A stretch of DNA of 32,104 nucleotides from Bacteroidia bacterium. Its GTDB lineage: Bacteria > Bacteroidota > Bacteroidia > Bacteroidales > VadinHA17. The stretch lies in NCBI GenBank assembly GCA_026391595.1, contig JAPLDY010000219.1:1-32104 (forward strand). Direction: 5' to 3'. The notes beneath the pieces are model-generated. The model did no database searches. It was not told where the DNA came from and saw nothing but the letters and a program-made list of their open reading frames with translations. Below, piece after piece: positions 9,768 through 19,167 of this stretch. The first letter of the stretch is position 1, and each line of letters opens with the position of its first letter. The translations under genes and the position numbers were made by a program.

Positions 9768-11156
9768 ATGATAAATATCTTTCAGAGGAAATACATCACG
9801 TTTGCAATTGTTGCTATAATCTATATCCTTGTAGTTATATGGATAGGGAATTACTGGCTTCTGCTTGGACTTCCAATCATTTTTGACCTCTATGTGACTG
9901 AGAAGGTAAACTGGACATTCTGGAAAAAGAGACACGCGCCCAACAGTACATTTATTGAATGGCTTGACGCACTGATATTTGCAGTTATTGCCGTTTCACT
10001 TATAAATATTTTCCTGTTCCAGAACTACCGTATACCCACACCCTCAATGGAGAAATCGCTGCTTGTAGGCGACCATCTTTTTGTGAGCAAAATCGCTTAT
10101 GGTCCAAGGATGCCTAACACACCTATTGCTTTCCCGTTCACTCAGCATACAATGCCTATAACCAAAGGTAGATCATGGTCGAACCTTATTCAATGGGATT
10201 ACAGAAGGCTCGCCGGATTTGGCAAAGTAAAGAATAACGATCCGATAGTATTCAATTTCCCGGCCGGCGACACTGTTGTTGTAGAAAACCAGACAACAGC
10301 TTATTATGAGATAGTCCGGAGCAGTGCCAGAGAATTACAGGCAAGGTATAATTATGGAAACAGCATTCCGAAGCCTGTTGATTATTTTATGACAATGGCA
10401 CGGAAAGAGGTCCGCGACAATAACACAATAATTTATCGTCCTGTTGACAGGCGCGACAATTATGTTAAAAGATGTGTCGGTTTGCCCGGCGATACCATTA
10501 CTATCAGGGAAGGAACGCTTTATGTCAATGGCCATCTTGCTCCGGAGAGTGAAGGACAGCAGATCACCTATTATGTTGTAACGAACGGGACATCCATCAA
10601 TCCGAAAGCTTTTGAAAGGCTGAATATCCAAAAAACGGATCAGCAGATGATCTCCAGTTCAGTTTACGAGCTTCCTCTTACAAAGCGGAATGTTGAAACG
10701 ATATCGAAATTTACCAATGTCAAAAATGTATCAACAATTTTGGATACTCCCGGCAGATTTGTTCCATGGATCTTCCCTTATAAACCAGAACTCGGCTGGA
10801 ATGAAGATAATTTCGGGCCGCTCTGGATCCCGGTAAAAGGTACAACTGTGAAGCTTGACACCTCAAATCTTTGTCTTTATGATCGCGTTATAGACGTGTA
10901 TGAGGATAATGACCTGAAGGTTGAAGGAAGCAACATATATATTAATGGTAAAGTCGCTGACAGTTATACATTCAGGATGGACTATTACTGGATGATGGGA
11001 GATAACCGGCATAATTCTGCAGATTCGAGGTACTGGGGATTTGTCCCTGAAGATCATATTGTTGGCAAGCCAAAATTTATCTGGCTTTCACTGGACAAGG
11101 AAGCGACCGGGTTGAAAAAGCTACGGTTCAAACGAATGTTTATGGGTATAAAATAG
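9768..11156 (+). CDS. lepB: Signal peptidase I (large Bacteroidetes form)
   Basis: RIPTPSMEKSLLVGDHLFVSK; YVKRCVGLPGDTI; YWMMGDNRHNSADSRYWGFVP. Confidence 0.96.
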   Translation: MINIFQRKYITFAIVAIIYILVVIWIGNYWLLLGLPIIFDLYVTEKVNWTFWKKRHAPNSTFIEWLDALIFAVIAVSLINIFLFQNYRIPTPSMEKSLLVGDHLFVSKIAYGPRMPNTPIAFPFTQHTMPITKGRSWSNLIQWDYRRLAGFGKVKNNDPIVFNFPAGDTVVVENQTTAYYEIVRSSARELQARYNYGNSIPKPVDYFMTMARKEVRDNNTIIYRPVDRRDNYVKRCVGLPGDTITIREGTLYVNGHLAPESEGQQITYYVVTNGTSINPKAFERLNIQKTDQQMISSSVYELPLTKRNVETISKFTNVKNVSTILDTPGRFVPWIFPYKPELGWNEDNFGPLWIPVKGTTVKLDTSNLCLYDRVIDVYEDNDLKVEGSNIYINGKVADSYTFRMDYYWMMGDNRHNSADSRYWGFVPEDHIVGKPKFIWLSLDKEATGLKKLRFKRMFMGIK

Positions 11157-11164
11157 TTACACAC

Positions 11165-11281
11165 GTACTCATCCCCCCAGCCCCCTTCTCTGGTAAACCA
11201 TAGAAGGGGGTGTAAGATGCTGTAAATAAATAATTTCCCCTTCTTTACTTTAGTAGAGAAGGGGGCTGGGGGGATGAGTAC
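11165..11281. repeat. 27-bp perfect inverted repeat with nested hairpins between convergent lepB and rplT
   Basis: gtactcatccccccagcccccttctct (11165-11191) is the exact reverse complement of 11255-11281; inner segments can form alternative local ccccttct/agaagggg hairpins. Confidence 0.92.
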
Positions 11282-11300
11282 ATGAGATACAAAATAAGAA

Positions 11301-11325
11301 AAGCCGACTTTCTTTAGCCGGCTTC
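11301..11325 (-). terminator. Rho-independent terminator of the infC-rpmI-rplT transcript
   Basis: Minus strand AAGCCGGCT-AAAGAA-AGTCGGCTT followed by TTCTTATTTT; the mismatch is a G.U wobble on the minus RNA. Confidence 0.7.
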
Positions 11326-11345
11326 TTTATTCTAAATGGTTTCTA

Positions 11346-11690
11346 TTATTTTACCTTTTCCACCACTGCTTTGAAGGCATCGGGGTGGTTCATTGCCAGA
11401 TCGGCAAGTGTTTTCCTGTTGAGCATGATACCTTTCTTTTCGAGCTTACCTATGAATTCGGAATAGCTCATATCATACTGGCGCACTCCTGCATTTATCC
11501 TTTGTATCCATAAAGCCCTGAACAGGCCTTTCTTCTTTTTCCTGTCGCGGTATGCATAACCCAGACCTTTGTCGAGGGTGTTTTTTGCGACGGTAATTAC
11601 GTTTCTTCTTGAGAGGAAGTTCCCCTTTGTCTGCTTAAGGACTTTTTTTCTCCTTGTCCTTGACGCGACTGCATTTACTGATCTTGGCAT
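11346..11690 (-). CDS. rplT: 50S ribosomal protein L20
   Basis: [37 protein letters not shown]...[25 protein letters not shown]. Confidence 0.98.
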   Translation of the reverse strand: MPRSVNAVASRTRRKKVLKQTKGNFLSRRNVITVAKNTLDKGLGYAYRDRKKKKGLFRALWIQRINAGVRQYDMSYSEFIGKLEKKGIMLNRKTLADLAMNHPDAFKAVVEKVK

Positions 11691-11787
11691 AACTCATTTT
11701 TTTTGAATGTCAGCGTTTCGCCGGCTGGCGAACTCTTATCTGCTGTACATCCTGTTAATACTATTCTTTTTACACAACGCAAAACAT

Positions 11788-11985
11788 TTATTTAATTGCC
11801 AGCATAAGCTTCACATTTTTCAGGTCAGCTTTGTCAACCTGACCGAAGTAAGCAAGATTTCTCTTACGTTTTGTTGCTTTCTTGGTCAGGATGTGGCTTT
11901 TGTACGCATGCTTGCGTTTGATCTTTCCTGTTCCGGTGAGTGAGAATCTTTTTTTCGCACCCGGATTTGTTTTCATTTTTGGCAT
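11788..11985 (-). CDS. rpmI: 50S ribosomal protein L35
   Basis: [44 protein letters not shown]. Confidence 0.98.
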   Translation of the reverse strand: MPKMKTNPGAKKRFSLTGTGKIKRKHAYKSHILTKKATKRKRNLAYFGQVDKADLKNVKLMLAIK

Positions 11986-12009
11986 TTCTGAATATATATA
12001 TATTTAAAA

Positions 12010-12558
12010 CTACTTCTTCTTTTTCGAAGAGAAGGCTATTATCATTCTTTTTCCCTCGAGCCTTGGGAGCTGATCCACTTTACCATATTCCTCAAGATCA
12101 TTTGCAAAACGCAACAGGAGCACTTCACCCTGTTCCTTGAATAAAATAGACCTCCCTTTAAAGAACACATAAGCCCTCACCTTCGCACCTTCTTCAAGGA
12201 ATCTTATTGCGTGCTTGAGCTTAAAGTTGTAATCGTGATCATCAGTGTTTGGTCCAAACCTTATCTCCTTCACAACTATTTTTGTTGTCTTGGCCTTGAT
12301 CTCTTTCTGTTTCTTTTTCTGCTGATAAAGAAATTTCTGATAATCAACAATCTTGCAAACAGGGGGATCTGCGGTTGGAGAAATTTCGACTAGATCGAGT
12401 TCCATTTTGTCTGCCAGCTTAAGGGCATCCTGGATACTCATTACTTCTCCTTTTATTTCATCACCTACAACTCTGACCACTTTGGCAGTGATCCGGTTGT
12501 TAATTTTGTGAGCCGGCTGGGTAATCCTTCCGGGGCTTCGTCTGATAGGACCGGTTAT
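12010..12558 (-). CDS. infC: Translation initiation factor IF-3; probable ATA start at 12558 (ORF track starts at GTG 12480)
   Basis: In-frame N-terminal extension [27 protein letters not shown] precedes [13 protein letters not shown] and supplies the conserved IF-3 [10 protein letters not shown] motif; AGGAGG (12567-12572 complement) 8 nt upstream of ATA; an in-frame TAG lies further upstream. Confidence 0.9.
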   Translation of the reverse strand: MTGPIRRSPGRITQPAHKINNRITAKVVRVVGDEIKGEVMSIQDALKLADKMELDLVEISPTADPPVCKIVDYQKFLYQQKKKQKEIKAKTTKIVVKEIRFGPNTDDHDYNFKLKHAIRFLEEGAKVRAYVFFKGRSILFKEQGEVLLLRFANDLEEYGKVDQLPRLEGKRMIIAFSSKKKK

Positions 12559-12605
12559 AACTCTTTCCTCCTAATTTTTGTTAATACTAAATATATTTGT
12601 CGCAA

Positions 12606-14573
12606 TTAAAATGCAAGTTCATTTTTGATCTCGGATCTGATAAAATTCACAAATTCCTCGATTTTCATGACTCCCTTATCGCCATCTCCCTGCTTACGAA
12701 CGGAAATTGTTCCGCTTTCAGCTTCTTTTTCACCTATTATAAGAAGGTAGGGAATCCTCTTTAATTCATTATCCCTGATCTTCTTACCAATTTTTTCACT
12801 CCGGTCGTCAATCAGTGTGCAAATATCGGAATTATTTAGAATTTCCAAAACTTTTGCGGCATAATCATTGAATTTGTCGCTTATAGGTAAAATGACAGCT
12901 TTATCAGGAGCCAGCCATAGAGGGAATTTGCCTGAAGTATTTTCTATTAGAACAGCTACAAACCTTTCCATCGATCCGAAGATTGTCCTATGGATCATTA
13001 CGGGACGATGCTTCTGATTATCGTTGCCGTTGTAGGTCAGGTCGAATCTTTCAGGAAGGTTATAGTCGACCTGAATAGTACCCAGCTGCCATTTCCGTCC
13101 GATGGCATCTTTTACCATGAAATCGAGCTTTGGTCCGTAAAATGCTGCTTCACCCCGAACAACATTTGTCACCAGATTCTTTTCGCCGGCTGCTTCAATA
13201 ATATCCCGTTCAGCTTTCTCCCAATTCTCTTCCGATCCGATATACTTCTCTTTATTATCCGGATCCCTCAATGATATCTGTGCAGTATAATCATTGAAAT
13301 TCATTATTTTGAAAACATAAAGGATCAGGTCGATTATATTCTTAAATTCATCACGCAGCTGATCGGGCCTGCAGAAATGATGTGCATCATCCTGGGTGAA
13401 GCTTCTGACTCTTGTAAGCCCGTGAAGCTCGCCGCTCTGTTCATATCTGTATACTGTTCCGAATTCAGCCATCCTTACAGGAAGCTCCTTATAGGAATGA
13501 GGTGTGGCATTATATATCTCACAGTGATGAGGGCAGTTCATTGGTTTGAGCATGAACTGTTCTCCTTCCTGTGGCGTTGAGATCGGCTGAAATGAATCCT
13601 TCCCGTACTTTTCAAAATGCCCTGAGAGTTTGTAAAGATCAACATTCCCGATATGTGGCGTTGTAACGATTTTATAGCCTCTCTTCTTAAGGAGGGCAGT
13701 CAGAAAATTGATCAGGTTCTGTCTGACTTCCGAACCTTTCGGAAGCCACAGAGGAAGTCCCATACCTACTTTCTGCGAAAATGTAAAGAGTTCCAGCTCT
13801 TTTCCAATACGACGATGATCTCTCTTCTTTGCTTCCTCCAGAAAAACAAGATAATCATCAAGCATCTTTTGCTTAGGGAAGGTGATACCGTAGATCCTTG
13901 TCATCATCTTTCTTTTCTCATCGCCTCTCCAGTATGCGCCGGCTACACTTGTAAGTTTGATGGCTTTAATTGGCTCAGTGGAGGTAAGATGCGGTCCGCG
14001 GCAGAGGTCTGTGAAACTGCCGCTTTTGTATAATGTAATAGTGCCGTCCTGAAGTTCGCTGATAAGCTCCGTCTTATACTCATCACCCTTTTTCGTGAAG
14101 AGCTCAATAGCATCTTTTTTGCTTATCTCTTCCCTTATGAATGCATGGTTCGTCGCAGCAAGCTCTTTCATTTTGTTTTCTATAACCGGGAGATCGGTTT
14201 CAGTTATTACCCTTGAAGTTCCTGGATCGACATCATAATAAAAGCCGTTCTCGATGGCCGGACCTATACCGAATTTGATCCCGGGGTAGAGAGCCTCAAG
14301 TGCTTCTGCCATCAGGTGGGATGAAGAATGCCAGAAGGCATGCTTGCCTTCAGTGTCATCCCATTTGTGAAGCTTTATTGTTGCATCCACATCAACTGGC
14401 CGTGCAAGGTCCAGTAATTCTCCGTTAACTGTGGCTGAATAGACTTCCTTTGCCAGACGGGGACTTATGCCTTCAGCAATTTCAAGGCTGCTTATTCCTT
14501 TTTTAAATTCCTTTTGAGATCCGTCGGGAAATGTTATCTTTATCATTATAAGCTTCATTTTATTGGAGTGCAA
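12606..14573 (-). CDS. thrS: Threonyl-tRNA synthetase
   Basis: TGS domain [35 protein letters not shown]; class II aaRS; the real start may be an internal Met (MIKITF). Confidence 0.97.
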   Translation of the reverse strand: MHSNKMKLIMIKITFPDGSQKEFKKGISSLEIAEGISPRLAKEVYSATVNGELLDLARPVDVDATIKLHKWDDTEGKHAFWHSSSHLMAEALEALYPGIKFGIGPAIENGFYYDVDPGTSRVITETDLPVIENKMKELAATNHAFIREEISKKDAIELFTKKGDEYKTELISELQDGTITLYKSGSFTDLCRGPHLTSTEPIKAIKLTSVAGAYWRGDEKRKMMTRIYGITFPKQKMLDDYLVFLEEAKKRDHRRIGKELELFTFSQKVGMGLPLWLPKGSEVRQNLINFLTALLKKRGYKIVTTPHIGNVDLYKLSGHFEKYGKDSFQPISTPQEGEQFMLKPMNCPHHCEIYNATPHSYKELPVRMAEFGTVYRYEQSGELHGLTRVRSFTQDDAHHFCRPDQLRDEFKNIIDLILYVFKIMNFNDYTAQISLRDPDNKEKYIGSEENWEKAERDIIEAAGEKNLVTNVVRGEAAFYGPKLDFMVKDAIGRKWQLGTIQVDYNLPERFDLTYNGNDNQKHRPVMIHRTIFGSMERFVAVLIENTSGKFPLWLAPDKAVILPISDKFNDYAAKVLEILNNSDICTLIDDRSEKIGKKIRDNELKRIPYLLIIGEKEAESGTISVRKQGDGDKGVMKIEEFVNFIRSEIKNELAF

Positions 14574-14706
14574 AGTTAATCATATTTTTTAATTTAATGC
14601 TGATCTTTTGGAGGTTCCGGACCACTCCTGTTCCTTTTCCGGAGGGCTTTGTAAAAAGATGGCATGTATTTTGACTTACAGATATTAGATACAAATACCC
14701 ACGACA

Positions 14707-15462
14707 ATGAAAAAGATATACTATCTAGCAATACTTCTGCCGGTTATCCTGTTTTCATGTACGGATAAGATGCCTGAAGCTCAGTTCAGTACCGATGCCG
14801 TTGAACCGGAAGTCGGGCAGGAGGTGTTCTTCAACAACGGTTCAAAACATGCCGACAGCTATGAATGGGATTTTGGCGACGGAGTCACTTCTACCGCTGA
14901 AAATCCATCACATATTTTTACCGGAACAGGGCTGTTCGTTGTTTCCCTGACCGCTTTTAACAGTAGTATGGAAGCAGTGACAACTATGGACATGGAGATC
15001 TTCATTCCCACACTTCTTGAAGTAGATGTTTTTGAATGGAACTCAGCATACACCTACGATAACCCTATACCGGACGCAAGTGTATTCCTTTACCCGAACC
15101 TGACATCATGGGATAATCAGGTGAACATATATGCTGAGGGATATACCGATGCAGATGGCGTGGTTGTATTTTCTCACCTCAATAAACAGAGGTTTTATGT
15201 AGATGTATCTCACCAGAATTACAATAATTATACCTTAAGGGATGAAGATCCAGGCTGGATAGAGACCGACATTGTTCTTCCGCACAAGATCAACTGGTTC
15301 ATTGCATGGGTCGATTATGTAGGTGCAAAGGGCGAAATGGTAAACAGACGCGGAGGGTCATACGTGATCAGGAAGCTTGAAAGAAAAGTTATTGACTCTG
15401 ATAAGCCTGCGACCACGGAAGGCTGGCAGACACTATATAATAATAGTATCAAAGTGAAGTAG
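14707..15462 (+). CDS. PKD-domain lipoprotein
   Basis: LFSCTDK lipobox; HADSYEWDFGDGVTSTAENPSHIFTGTGLFVVSLTAFN PKD motif. Confidence 0.82.
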   Translation: MKKIYYLAILLPVILFSCTDKMPEAQFSTDAVEPEVGQEVFFNNGSKHADSYEWDFGDGVTSTAENPSHIFTGTGLFVVSLTAFNSSMEAVTTMDMEIFIPTLLEVDVFEWNSAYTYDNPIPDASVFLYPNLTSWDNQVNIYAEGYTDADGVVVFSHLNKQRFYVDVSHQNYNNYTLRDEDPGWIETDIVLPHKINWFIAWVDYVGAKGEMVNRRGGSYVIRKLERKVIDSDKPATTEGWQTLYNNSIKVK

Positions 15463-15488
15463 AAGCAATTATTTCAGAACAGATATAG

Positions 15489-15517
15489 AAGCAACCTCAA
15501 AAGGGTTGCTTTTTATT
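15489..15517 (+). terminator. Rho-independent terminator after the PKD lipoprotein
   Basis: AGCAACC-TCAAAA-GGGTTGCT followed by TTTTATTT. Confidence 0.7.
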
Positions 15518-16589
15518 TGCCGGGGAATACAATTTTCCCTTCGAATTTGCCGTATCCTCTCTCCGTCATTATGGTAGCCAGAGGATTACCAGTACCTTTC
15601 ATCCCTGCACAACCAATTTCTCCGGATTTATTAAAAGCTATGAAGTTCACGCTTGGGAAGTAATCAGGATTCACGTTCCTGTATTTATCGATTATCATAT
15701 GCAATGCATCTTCACATGCTTGTTGAGGCGACCTGCCTTCTCTCATCTTTAGAACAACATAATATGAACCGCAAGACTTAATAACTTCTTCACCGCGGTT
15801 TGTCGCTCCCGCTGCACCAACTTCATTGTCGACATAAAGGCCGGCCCCTATAATAGGTGAATCACCAACACGACCATTCAATTTAAAACTCAATCCACTT
15901 GTTGTAGTACAACCTGCAATATCACCATTCACGTCAACAGCCAGAACATTTACCGTACCGTAATGATGTTCAATTTCAGGAAAATTACGCCAGTAAGCGT
16001 CAGGTTTTACCTTTTTCTGAAGATGTTCAGGAGCGCCCCAGTCATCATTGTTGCTCATTTCTTCTTTCCACCTAAGCCATATTTTACGAGCTTTCTCAGT
16101 AAGAAGATTTTCTTCAGGAAATCCCCATGCCTTTGCAAACTGCAATGCACCAGCTCCAACGAGAAGAACATGATCGGTATGCTGCATTACCAGTTTTGCG
16201 ACCGAGGCTGGAGTCTTTATATTCTCGAGACATGCGACCGCACCTGCAGAATATGTTTTCCCATCCATGAATGATGCATCGAGCTGAACAATCCCATTTT
16301 CATTTGGCAATCCTCCATAGCCTACTCCGGTATCCTCAGGATCGAGCTCAATAACATTGGCTGCTTTCTCTACTGCATCAACTGCAGTACCACCATTTTT
16401 CAATATTTCCCAGGCTGTTTCGACCGCTACTTTGGCAGCAGGAGTTATCCGGCTGCATACAATAAGAGGTCTTATTACCTTGTTTTTATCCTGAAGTTTA
16501 AATCCGGATAATGAAGGCAGGATAATTGCTCCTGCACCTGCACCAATCGTCTGATTGACAAAATTGCGGCGTGAAATCGATTTTTTCAT
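15513..16589 (-). CDS. N4-(beta-N-acetylglucosaminyl)-L-asparaginase / isoaspartyl peptidase-like (T2 family), with export signal
   Basis: SRRNFVNQTIGAGAGAIILP twin-Arg-like signal; GTVNVLAVDVNGDIAGCTTTSGLSFKLNGRVGDSPIIGAGLYVDNEVGAAGATNRGEEVIK. Confidence 0.9.
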   Translation of the reverse strand: MKKSISRRNFVNQTIGAGAGAIILPSLSGFKLQDKNKVIRPLIVCSRITPAAKVAVETAWEILKNGGTAVDAVEKAANVIELDPEDTGVGYGGLPNENGIVQLDASFMDGKTYSAGAVACLENIKTPASVAKLVMQHTDHVLLVGAGALQFAKAWGFPEENLLTEKARKIWLRWKEEMSNNDDWGAPEHLQKKVKPDAYWRNFPEIEHHYGTVNVLAVDVNGDIAGCTTTSGLSFKLNGRVGDSPIIGAGLYVDNEVGAAGATNRGEEVIKSCGSYYVVLKMREGRSPQQACEDALHMIIDKYRNVNPDYFPSVNFIAFNKSGEIGCAGMKGTGNPLATIMTERGYGKFEGKIVFPGK

Positions 16590-16610
16590 ATTATTAATGT
16601 CTGTCGTTTA

Positions 16611-16653
16611 AACTTCTTCAACTTTCTTCAAGCCTCTTCAACCTCCTTCTTCA
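16611..16653. repeat. 10-bp-period tandem repeat (A-x-CTTCTTCA)
   Basis: aacttcttca / actttcttca / agcctcttca / acctccttct / tca, direct inspection. Confidence 0.8.
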
Positions 16654-17340
16654 TTTACTCAAAACTTTATCCAGTTCACCTTTAATTATATTGGTCCATA
16701 CCCGGTAGCCATCCGGATTAAGATGGAGCTTGTCGCTATTAAAAAGCTCTTCTCTGGGTTCACCGTTTCCGTTAAGAAATGCCGTATCGGTGGAGATGAA
16801 ATATGTATTACGTTGATTTTCACACCATTCTTTTATCAGTTCATTTCCTTTGCTGATCACGGGCCATGCTTTCCAGCGTAACCTCGTTGGAGTCACCGCA
16901 ATATAAAAGACAGGAGCTCCCGGATTACTCTTTCTGAATGTTTTATGGATGATGCTGAAAAGTCTCTTAACCTCTTCCGGACTTTTATCATTGACGGCTC
17001 CTGTTATATCATTAGCTATAAATAAAACCATCGCACTGCATTTGTGGGGCGAAAATACCCTGCCGGAATATACTGCATAATCGCTCATTTTGGCCCCGCC
17101 GTAACCTCTCTGTATCACATTGTAGGGAGCCATATCCGTTGCAAGTGTCGACCATAGCCTGATGCTTGAGCTTCCTGCAAACATTATAGCATTTTCAGGA
17201 TATACGGTGGTCTTATCGAGGTTTTCAAATTTTACAATCTCCGGTTCCCATATTTTTACCTCAGGCAGATTGCTGTACTCTTTCAGTGGTGAACAGGAAA
17301 GGAGGAAGATCAGCAGGAATGATATTTTGAATCTGTTCAT
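16651..17340 (-). CDS. SGNH/GDSL hydrolase lipoprotein
   Basis: LLSCSPL lipobox; MFAGSSSIRLWSTL (block I); QRGYGGAKMSD; VLFIANDI; DKLHLNPDGYRVW (block V). Confidence 0.86.
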   Translation of the reverse strand: MNRFKISFLLIFLLSCSPLKEYSNLPEVKIWEPEIVKFENLDKTTVYPENAIMFAGSSSIRLWSTLATDMAPYNVIQRGYGGAKMSDYAVYSGRVFSPHKCSAMVLFIANDITGAVNDKSPEEVKRLFSIIHKTFRKSNPGAPVFYIAVTPTRLRWKAWPVISKGNELIKEWCENQRNTYFISTDTAFLNGNGEPREELFNSDKLHLNPDGYRVWTNIIKGELDKVLSK

Positions 17341-17438
17341 AGAAATGCTTTTTCTTGTTTGAATTATAAAAGTAATATTTATAAGAAAGCTTTTAATAAA
17401 TTTAAGATCCCTATCACATTTTTTTAATCAAAAAAAGT

Positions 17439-17446
17439 TACGTTTG
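17439..17446 (+). promoter_or_regulatory. Putative -7 element of the permease promoter
   Basis: TACGTTTG matches TAnnTTTG; it overlaps the ORF-track start 17444, favouring translation from ATG 17486. No clear -33 TTTG. Confidence 0.35.
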
Positions 17447-17485
17447 TATGAATTAAAGATTCCCTGCGAAACTCATTACCACTCT

Positions 17486-19084
17486 ATGTCTAAAAGCAAG
17501 TTGTTCATCACGAAGTCGCTCAGTCAGTTGATGCAAGAATCAACTGAGACAGGCGGTTTGAAAAGATCATTGACAGCACTAAACCTGACAACATTGGGTA
17601 TTGGTGCTATTATAGGTGCAGGTATCTTTGTCCTTTCGGGTCAGGCTGCAGCCCAATACGCCGGCCCTGCAATTGTACTATCTTTCATTATATCGGGTTT
17701 TGCCTGCGGTTTTGCAGGATTGTGTTACGCAGAATTTGCATCAATGATCCCTATCGCAGGAAGTGCATATACATACTCCTACGCTACTCTTGGAGAATTC
17801 TTTGCATGGATCATAGGGTGGGATCTGATACTGGAATATCTGTTTGCAGCATCAACTGTTTCGGTTGGCTGGTCGGGTTATGTTGTGAGTTTTCTAAGGG
17901 ATCTTAATGTTAATATACCGGCCCAGTTCACCGGAGCATCAGGATCAGTACTTGTCAATGTACCGGATATGGGATGGATGTCACTGACCAAACAGTATGC
18001 AGCGACACTCGCTTCGTCAGGTTTAAATGTTGATTCTCTTCAGCATATAACATGTATTCTCAATTTGCCGGCTATGTTTATCGTAGCGCTGCTGACAACT
18101 CTGCTTGTTATAGGAATAAAGGAATCGGCCAACTTCAATAATGTTATGGTAATCACCAAAGTGTCGGTTATTATCCTTTTCATTGCCATAGGCTTCATGT
18201 TTGTCAAGTCAGCCAACTGGCATCCGTTCATACCACCAAACACTGTTGAGAACACACCGATGTCCGAGTACGGAGGCTTCTGGGGGTGGCTGAAAGCATA
18301 TGGCCAGGAGTTCGGGAAGTTTGGCATCGGCGGCATCTTACGTGGAGCAGGAGTGATCTTCTTTGCCTATATAGGATTTGATGCAGTTTCAACAGCCGCA
18401 CAGGAAGCAAAAAATCCCAGGAGAGATATGCCAATAGGTATTTTGGGATCATTGAGTATTTCTACAGTACTTTATATTCTTGTTGCAATTGTCCTGACAG
18501 GTATCGTCAGCTACACTACTTTGAATGTTGCAGATCCGGTCGCTGTTGGTGTTAATGCGATGGGAAAGGGTATGTTCTGGTTAAGGCCGATAGTAAAAAT
18601 TGCCGCTATCGCGGGATTAAGTTCTGTAATTCTCGTGATGCTTCTCGGACAGCCAAGGATATTCTTTACAATGTCGAAAGATGGATTGCTGCCGCCTGTA
18701 TTTTCAAAGGTTCATCCGAAATTCAAGACTCCATATATCAGTACGATAATCACTGGTTCTGTTGCCATGATCATTGCCGGCATTCTGCCCATAAGCATCC
18801 TTGGAGAACTGGTTTCAATCGGCACTTTGCTGGCTTTCATTATAGTCTGCATAAGCGTACTTGTCTTAAGAAAGTCCAGACCCGATCTGGAACGACCATT
18901 CAGAACGCCCTGGGTACCTTTCGTCCCGATAATGGGAGCGGTGATATGTTTCATACAGATGGCTGCATTGCCGCTGGATACTTGGCTAAGGCTCATTATA
19001 TGGATGGCTATAGGATTCTGTATCTATTTCTTCTATGGGATAAAGCATAGTAAGGCACGCAGCGAAGCTAATAATCCTAAGTGA
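17486..19084 (+). CDS. APC-superfamily amino acid permease
   Basis: LTTLGIGAIIGAGIFVLSGQAAAQYAGPAIVLSFIISGFACGFAGLCYAEFASMIPIAGSAYTYSYATLGEFFAWIIGWDLILEY. Start moved to 17486 (MSKSKLF); the ORF track gives 17444. Confidence 0.93.
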   Translation: MSKSKLFITKSLSQLMQESTETGGLKRSLTALNLTTLGIGAIIGAGIFVLSGQAAAQYAGPAIVLSFIISGFACGFAGLCYAEFASMIPIAGSAYTYSYATLGEFFAWIIGWDLILEYLFAASTVSVGWSGYVVSFLRDLNVNIPAQFTGASGSVLVNVPDMGWMSLTKQYAATLASSGLNVDSLQHITCILNLPAMFIVALLTTLLVIGIKESANFNNVMVITKVSVIILFIAIGFMFVKSANWHPFIPPNTVENTPMSEYGGFWGWLKAYGQEFGKFGIGGILRGAGVIFFAYIGFDAVSTAAQEAKNPRRDMPIGILGSLSISTVLYILVAIVLTGIVSYTTLNVADPVAVGVNAMGKGMFWLRPIVKIAAIAGLSSVILVMLLGQPRIFFTMSKDGLLPPVFSKVHPKFKTPYISTIITGSVAMIIAGILPISILGELVSIGTLLAFIIVCISVLVLRKSRPDLERPFRTPWVPFVPIMGAVICFIQMAALPLDTWLRLIIWMAIGFCIYFFYGIKHSKARSEANNPK

Positions 19085-19089
19085 ACAAA

Positions 19090-19167
19090 CCCCCCCCCCC
19101 TAAAGGGGGGCTAAATTCGATAGGTTTTTAATCCCCCTTCAGGGGGATGTCGCGGTGCGACAGGGGG
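19090..19167. repeat. Convergent-end palindrome cluster with C11 homopolymer
   Basis: C11-TAAA-G6 (19090-19110); atcccccttcagggggat (19131-19148); gtcgcggtgcgac (19149-19161). Confidence 0.85.
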
